A DNA stretch of 64,000 bases, from NCBI GenBank assembly GCA_029844215.1, contig CM056728.1:7962001-8026000 (forward strand). Reading direction: 5' to 3'. The position numbers were made by a program, and so were the translations under genes. Position 1 is the stretch's first letter. Each line of letters starts with the position of its first letter. A model generated the notes under the pieces. That model was not told where the DNA came from, did not search any database, and saw nothing but the letters and a program-made list of their open reading frames with translations. The DNA comes from Przewalskia tangutica (taxonomy: Eukaryota > Streptophyta > Magnoliopsida > Solanales > Solanaceae). Shown here one piece after another: positions 58,201 through 64,000 of this stretch.

Positions 58201-61200
58201 TCGGCCGATATCTATTCCGCCATACGTGATGGCACCGCCGAGTTGAAGGAATTGAAGGATCACCAAAGATTTCTTGGAGAAAGGCTTTATTAGGCAGTGT
58301 TTCTCCTTGGGCGCCATGTTATTTGTAAAGAAGAAGGATGGGGCAGCTGCGTATGTGTATTGATTCTGACGGTGAACAAGGTTACTATCAAGCAGTATCC
58401 CTCCCGGGATTGGCGATTTGTTTGACGATTCGCAGGTGCAAAGTGTTTTTCAAGATAGACTGCGATGCAGTTATCATCAGTGCGAGTTAGAGAGATAGAC
58501 ATCCCAAAGATCGCATTCGGGACCGGTATGGGCACTATGAGTTCAGGTGATGTCTTTCGGCCGACCAACGCCAGCGATTCATGGATTTGATGAATAGGGT
58601 GTTCGAGCCATTCTTGGATATGTTCGTTATAGTATTTATTGATGATATCTTGGTGTATTCGCGCGAGCATCTGAATCATTTGAGGCGGTATTGGAGTCCT
58701 CAGGCCGCAATGTATGTCAAGTTCTCGAAATCACGAGTTAGTTAGCTTCAGTGGCTTTCTTGGGGCATGTTATCGGGTCGATGGTATTCGGGTTGTCTGA
58801 CTAAGATTGAAGCGATCGAACTTGGTCGGACCAGCTACAAGCGGAGTCTTGCGACTTTGGGCACTTGCGGCTATTATCGGAGGTTTGTGGAAAAGTTTGC
58901 TTCTATTTCAAGATCAGATTGACTAAGGTGACTCGGAAAGCGGTATGTTCCCGTGGACGGATACTTGTGAGGAAAGTTTCCAATTGCTAAAGGAGAGGTT
59001 GTGCCGCCCATTCTTACTCTTCCGGAGGTTTAGATGGATATGTGGTTTATTGTGACGTCAGTGTCGGGCTTGGAGTGCGTCTTGATGCAAAGACGGCAGG
59101 TTATAGCTTACGATCTCTCGGCGGCAGGAAGCATGAGAAGAACTATCCCACACGACACAGGTTGGCGGTATGATTCATGCCTTGAAGATCTGGAGGCATT
59201 ATTTATATGGAGTTCACGTGGGCATTTACACGCACCACAAGAGTCTCCGTGCATCTTCACCGGAGGAACCGAACTTGCGGCGAGACGGTGGTTGGAGCTA
59301 CTTAAGGATTACGATGTTGATATTTTATACCACCCGAGGAAGGCGATGTAGTTGCAGATGCCCAGTCGCAGGTCGATGGGTAGTCCGTCTGCTGTTCACC
59401 CGGAGAAAAGGGATATGGTCCGAGAGTTACATCATTATGAGCCTTGGGGTTCGTTTGGTTGATTCTGGCTGTGACGAATTCGGGTTCGAGAGGTTGCCGA
59501 GTCTTCCATCGTCGAGGAGGTGAAGAGGCGGCGTGATGAGATCCTATTTTGTACGCATGCAGATGCCGCTCGTAGAGAGAAGTACATTTGAGTGGCGCTG
59601 ATGAGTGCTAAGATTCGAGGCCGGTGTGTTCCCGATGCGGACAGACTTCGCCGTGATTTCGGCGAGGCACACGCTTCGTTCTATTCATCCGGATCGACTA
59701 AAATGTATCGTGACCTCGGATCGTGTATTGATGGGATGGCCTAAAGAGGATGTTGCGGAGTTCGTAGCACGATGCCGGGTGTCGTGAGTTAAGATTGAGC
59801 ACGAAGCCTTGGTGAACATTGCAGATATTGATATTAGGCTTGGAAGTGGGAGGTGATAAATATGGATTTTATTACGGGACTACCTACCACTCGGAGGAAG
59901 CATGATTCCATTTGGGTGATTGTCGGCGGTGTGAAATCACCATTTTCTTTCTCGAGCAGCGTTCTCACCGAGGACTATGCCGATTATATATTAGAGAGAT
60001 TGTGACCGCACGGTCCCTGTCGATTATATCGAGATAGAGCCCGGTCTCGGCTAACTTCCGGAGGTCCTTTCGAAGGATTAGGGACACGGGTGAGTCTCAA
60101 GACGCATTTCATCCTCGATCGACGGACAGCCGAGCGCACTATCCGACACTCGAGGATATCTGCGGGCTTGTTATTGATTTCGAGGTAGTGGGAGGATCAT
60201 TTGCCTCTTGTAGAGTTTGCTTACAACAACAGCTACCATTCCGATTCGATGGCGCATGAGGCATTATACGAGGAAGTGCAGATCACCTATAGGTGGTTCG
60301 AGGTGGGAGAAGTCCATTGGTCGGCGGACTTAGTTCAAGTGATGGATAAGTGAAGCTTATCCAGAGCGGTTGGCTAGCGTAGCCGAGGTCGACGCAGATC
60401 ATCGGCGTCGACACTTGGAATTTGAGTTAGGTGATTGGGTTTTTCTAAAGTACGCCCGTAAGGCGTGATGAGATTTGGAAAGAAGGAAGCTTAGCCCAGT
60501 ACATTAGGTCTTACAGTTGTCCGGAGGTAGGCGAGTTGCTTATGAGTTGGATCTGCCGTCCGATCCGGAGGCGGTACATCCGATTTTCATGTGTCCATGT
60601 TACGGAAATGTATTGGAGATCCATCTGAGTGCACGGTTCGAATATCCTAGTGACAGAGGAGTTATCGTATGAGAGAGTCCCATAGCGATACTCGATCGTC
60701 GAGTTAGACGACTTGGACGAAGAGCGTGGCTTAGTCAGGTCCTATGGCGGAATGTGAGCAGGAGGAAATGGCGTGGGAAGCGGAGGATGACATGAAGAAG
60801 AAATATCCTCACTTATTCCTATACCTCCGGGTAACCCACGTTAAAATTGATGGTCTTTAAATTTAGTATTTATGCTTGAGTTTTGTTGTGGCCGTGTGAA
60901 GCGTATTTATTTGAGTCTATGCCGATATTGTAATTTGAGTAAGCTAGAGGAACATTCGGACGAATGATTCTAAAGGGAGAATGTTATACCCCGTGGTTAG
61001 CGGGACCTCGGTCGAAGTCTCAGCCGGCGCCCGGAGCGAGCGGCAGCGCGCTGCGTGTAATTAGGCCGCGAAGTCGGGCCAGCGGAAAACTGGTCGTGAA
61101 GTTTCAGCCGCCATGGCAGGAAGCGGCGGAAGATCCGAGGGTTCGCAGGAGTTCTGTGCATGGCCACGGGAAACGAACGCCGAGGCGGAAAAACTTAGGA

Positions 61201-63987
61201 AAAGTCAGATTTTTATTTTGAAAGGGCCTGAGTGGGGGACAAGTGTCCCATCCGATTTTTACATGCAATATATTGACCAAGTCTTAAAGACTTGGTCATT
61301 TGTCATCTCTCTCTTTGAAAAACCTCTTCCTTCTCTCTAAATATTTCAAGCTCCTCCTTCTCTCTAAAAATCCAAGAGGATTCTAGCCTTAAGAAAAATC
61401 TGAAAAAAATTAAAAGACAAGAAGGAAGCTTGTGGCTAGCTTGTGAAGGTGGTGGTGGTGGTATTCTTGGTAGAAAGGCTAGCAAATTGTTGGATAAAAT
61501 TTGGCTAAAGCTCTAAGGTAATGATTCTTCCTCTATTATTAGTTTATAGAGTTGCATGTTATGAAGAAGATACTTATGGTGGTAAATAATGTTCTTAGAG
61601 TCATTCAGACGCTAGAAATGTGAGTTGAATATGAAGGATTTGGCTAAAGAAATATTATGAGCATGTTGTAGCCTAAAACCACCTTAGAATTGTTAAGTGT
61701 ACTATTATAACTTATGGGCGAATTTTACACACCCAAGATTAGGTGTGTAATCCCCTTTGTGTTGGTTTGGTTGTTGGGTCTTAATAAGGCGTTTGAATGT
61801 TGAAAAATCGGCCTTTGAAAAGGTGGCAAAGTGAGTAGAAACAAAGGAAATCTTGATTTTCCTTAGGAATTGATAACTTGAATTTGGAATTTCTACATTG
61901 GAATTAGAGGTTAATAAACACACTATGGTTATTATAGGTTGACATATTACTTGCGGTAGTTGGACTTAGCAAGTGGATTGACCAAGGAGGTATGTAGAGC
62001 TTTCCTATCTCTTGAGCATGAGTAGTTGTATCTATGTAGTACGGTATACGTACAAGATTTGATAATCTACACTTGTTTTAAAGTATATGATGTTTGTTTC
62101 ATTTCAAAAGTATAAGTCATTTGGATTTAAGGAAAATGTATTTGACAAAGGTATAACGCTAATATAATGACTTTATGGGAAGTTGGTTATATTAGTTTTT
62201 GGGAAGGTTCACAAAGAATGGTTTACTCTAACTAAAACAAGTACGGGTAAAGGATTTGAAACTATGGAAGGTGGATTGATTTTTAGGCATTGGTTGCCTA
62301 AGGTTTTAAAGGAAATGAAGTCACTTGATTTAGAAGTCTATTATATTTCTAAAAGGAAATGTGACTTGTTTTGAAAAGAAATTGTAACTTGTTTTGAAAA
62401 GAAATTGTAACTTGATACTATGGTGATTAGTATCTTGGAATCTTTGTATAAAAAGAGTTTTTCTTAAAAAGTTAGAAGTACATGGTACTTTGGTTGAATT
62501 CCCGAATTTTCTATTAAAAGACATGTTAGTGCCTTAGGATACTAAAATGAGAGGATATATTAATAATGTTAATAAGAAGTTAGGGGATTTCTTAACTTGC
62601 TTATGTTATGATAAGCCGGTAGTGCTTGTGTATGATATGATAGGCCGGTAGTGCTTATGTATGATATGATAGGCCGGTAGTGCTTATGTTATGTATGATA
62701 GCCGGATGAGCTATGTTATATATTTGTATTATTACGGGGTAAACCCCGGGTTATTATCTATGCCATGGATTTGCTACCCGTGATGCGAGCGCGTTGCACT
62801 CATGCGGATCCCACCACGTGATCCACGCGGGTGAAATAGTCTCACGCGAAGTACGGCGATGGTACTCGTGCGGATCCACAGATCCGTGCGGGTGAAATAG
62901 TCCCGTGCGGGTGAAATAGTCCCGTGACGAGGCGGATGACCTCACGCGGGTCCACGGGACCCGTGCGGGTGAAATAGTCCCGAGTAGGATCGCTTAACGA
63001 TACTACGCGAGGTACCTGTTTTGATCGTGAGCCTCCTATTTTTATGCTATAAGTTTTATACTTGTTACTCTCATTGTTAGTAAGGCACGGCAAGAAAATT
63101 GATTTTTATCTATGACTTGACTTATCTTTGACTTGTGATATTACTACGATATTTTCGATTTTACATACTTGGTACGTTGTGTCTGCGACCCCCGCCGAGT
63201 GCGTTAAATCTTTGCGGTAAGAAGCAGGTGGTAGATCCCCATTCCTAGGATCTCTTACTCAGGTGTCAGGAGCTCCATTTCTTCGGAAGCTCGACTTTTG
63301 GTATGGTTCTCCCCGGTGTTGTGATATTTTGTACATTCAGGGGCATGACAGGGCCCTGTCCCGTCATAGTGTTACTTATTCCTAGAGGCCTGTAGTCTTG
63401 TCATAACTTGGGTTGTTTAAGGATATAGCTGTTCAATTTGATGTACTTTTGGGATAGCCATTTTGGGCTAGACTATTTATACCATTATGGTTGTTTTATT
63501 TTGAGTTTATATTCCGCTGGTTTTCTCTGATGTTGTGTCACAAGGGTGCCCGGGTCAAGGCACCGGTCACGAATCCGGGGTCGGGTCGTGACAGGTTATG
63601 TACCGAACACAACAAAATAAGTAACAAAACACTTATTTTCCTAGAAAACATTTTCGTTTATACCGGACACACCCATAATTGGTCAAATTATTATCCAGCC
63701 ATTTTGAGAAATACCCACAAAATTTTCATAACCCAATACTGAAAAAAAAACATGTTTAAATAACAGAAATAAAAATAAGGGAATAGTTACAGACTTACAG
63801 TGAATAAAAGTGGGATTAGCGAGGCATTGAATAAATTCAAGTTCCAGTAAGAAACGTTGCCGCCCATCATCCGCATCTTTATACACGCTGCAAAAAAAAA
63901 CAATTAATTAATGCCAATTGATTTGACCAAAATAACCTAAAGGCGAGATTCGTACGGTGATTTAGCTGATTCATCCGTAGAAGCCAT
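52227..63987 (-). CDS. MED31: Mediator complex subunit 31
   Basis: Five exons: 63956-63987, 63799-63887, 53084-53180, 52877-52955, 52227-52535; phases fit and all introns are GT/AG. The protein starts MASTDESAKSP and has the diagnostic MED31/Soh1 core: FLLELEFIQCLANPTFIHY, LAQNRYFEDEAFIGYLKYLQ, YWQRPEYIMFIMYPHCLFF, LELLQNPTFRNAMAHPANK, HRQQFYFWKNYRNNRLKHIL. A Pro/Ala-rich tail with DRRKRK near the end follows, about 201 codons in all, near the plant family's usual length. MED31 sits in the Mediator middle module, linking transcription factors to RNA polymerase II in the nucleus. Intron 2 is 10.6 kb because of nested transposons. The C-terminal few codons (after RKRK, near 52257) are uncertain: a GT there could splice to a further short exon. 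Confidence 0.93.
53588..56167 (+). repeat. 5' LTR of the chromovirus
   Basis: TGTTATACCCCGTGG to GGGTCGTGACA. Long stretches are identical to 60982-63593, while the GC-rich segments (53600-53790, 55320-55600, 55760-55960) differ by many short indels. It includes a GGT-repeat at about 54056-54070. Confidence 0.93.
55180..55580 (+). repeat. two short tandem-repeat blocks in the 5' LTR
   Basis: Block 1 (about 55195-55290): a unit of about 30 bases containing GATATGATAGGCCG(G)TAGT, about three copies. Block 2 (about 55410-55570): repeated GCGGGTGAAATAGTCCC units within longer GCGGATCCACGGGATCC-type segments. Both recur in the 3' LTR (about 62610-62990). Confidence 0.85.
56172..56183 (+). other. 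primer-binding site of the chromovirus
   Basis: TGGTATCAGAGC, the exact initiator-Met complement, four bases after the 5' LTR end. Confidence 0.95.
56373..60835 (+). pseudogene. chromovirus gag-pol remnant
   Basis: The gag start is probably the ATG at 56373 (MPHAKRPRPEASDGG). Protease-like DVIMGMDWLASCYANVDC (57880-57935). Reverse transcriptase remnants include GHYEF, DLMNRVFEPFLDMFVIVFID and DILVYSREHLNHLRR (58580-58690). RNase H: ALKIWRHYLYGVHV and RRWLELLKDYDVDILYHPR (59180-59340). Integrase: MDFITGLPTTRRKHDSIWVI (59860-59920) and GLGTRVSLKTHF (60075-60110). Then YELDLPSDPEAVHP, SPIAILDRRVRRL and a WRNVSRRKW segment near the chromodomain-like end (60540-60830). Conserved phrases are interrupted every few dozen bases by 1-5 bp losses, so no long frame survives. 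Confidence 0.9.
60972..60981 (+). other. polypurine tract of the chromovirus
   Basis: AAAGGGAGAA directly precedes the TG start of the 3' LTR; this is the plus-strand primer position. Confidence 0.85.
60982..63593 (+). repeat. 3' LTR of the chromovirus
   Basis: Same ends as the 5' LTR and the same internal frames (for example the 63-codon frame at 62183-62374 matches 54798-54989 with a single residue change). Divergence is concentrated in the GC-rich parts. Confidence 0.93.
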
Positions 63988-64000
63988 TCGCTAAACCCTA

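Larger units (their letters stand above)
53588..63593 (+). mobile_element. Ty3-gypsy chromovirus, Tekay/Del type, full length but decayed
   Basis: Complete structure: LTR 53588-56167, primer site TGGTATCAGAGC at 56172, gag-pol remnants, purine tract AAAGGGAGAA, LTR 60982-63593, and a perfect GGTTA duplication (53583-53587, 63594-63598). LTRs of about 2.6 kb with a Met primer site and a chromodomain-like pol end fit the Tekay/Del chromoviruses. It is antisense to MED31, within its intron 2. Small indels riddle the coding region. Confidence 0.93.
53372..63674. mobile_element. MITE in MED31 intron 2, split by the chromovirus
   Basis: The ends are GGGTGTGTTCGGTA at 53372 and, inverted, GGGTGTGTCCGGTA at 63674. 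The two halves (53372-53587 and 63599-63674) rejoin across the GGTTA duplication of the inserted chromovirus. Inner sequences also pair (AAAATATTTTCTCTAGGAAA against TTTTCCTAGAAAACATTTT). ATA flanks both ends, so the family is uncertain (hAT- or Harbinger-like). Confidence 0.7.

Overview
This window is plant nuclear DNA from a dicot, most likely a member of the Solanaceae. The evidence is GT-AG introns in plant genes (MED31, a TMEM135-like gene, a GH31 glucosidase and an R2R3-MYB fragment), copia elements with initiator-Met primer-binding sites, a Tekay/Del-type chromovirus, and tRNA-derived SINEs of the kind common in Solanaceae. The family assignment is inference. I see no prokaryotic genes, rRNA, tRNA genes or CRISPR arrays.

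Only two host genes look intact, both on the minus strand. The first is an eight-exon TMEM135-like membrane protein gene (31449-38880; the spliced frame stays open for 523 codons). It carries a decayed LINE in its fifth intron. The second is Mediator subunit MED31 (52227-63987; five exons, about 201 codons). Its second intron has been stretched to about 10.6 kb by a 10-kb Ty3-gypsy chromovirus (53588-63593, LTRs about 2.6 kb, target duplication GGTTA). That chromovirus landed inside an older MITE.

Between them lies the wreck of a third gene, a GH31 alpha-glucosidase of the plant sulfoquinovosidase-like (YihQ-like) group (40290-47597, minus). It still has most exons in order, but it is broken by frameshifts and stops, by a copia element (41696-44630), by a SINE inside an exon (40499-40702) and by a miniature copia derivative with inverted LTRs inside the first exon (46796-47433). 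A CACTA-like fragment sits in an intron, and a MITE sits 25 bp upstream of the old start codon.

The left half (1-31 kb) is repeat-dominated: Tat/Ogre-like LTRs (ends at 1175, 13293 and 24360), several copia elements of one related lineage (2868-7576, 16168-20375, 26045-28859), a gag/RNase H deletion derivative with both LTRs (8031-9304), an older copia pol fragment (9600-10708), a separate copia LTR (15233-15494), an internally deleted hAT element with a perfect 8-bp target duplication (24751-25780), and a two-exon R2R3-MYB fragment abutting a truncated copia (28876-29241).

The least expected pattern is that four copia elements carry fold-back (inverted) LTR sequence at an LTR junction: a head-to-head LTR palindrome at 7196-7576, a hairpin at 41726-41800, an inverted-LTR mini-element at 46796-47433 and a probable inverted LTR at 16168-16395. 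This is the best candidate here for something not routinely described. It suggests repeated self-primed reverse transcription or autointegration in this lineage.
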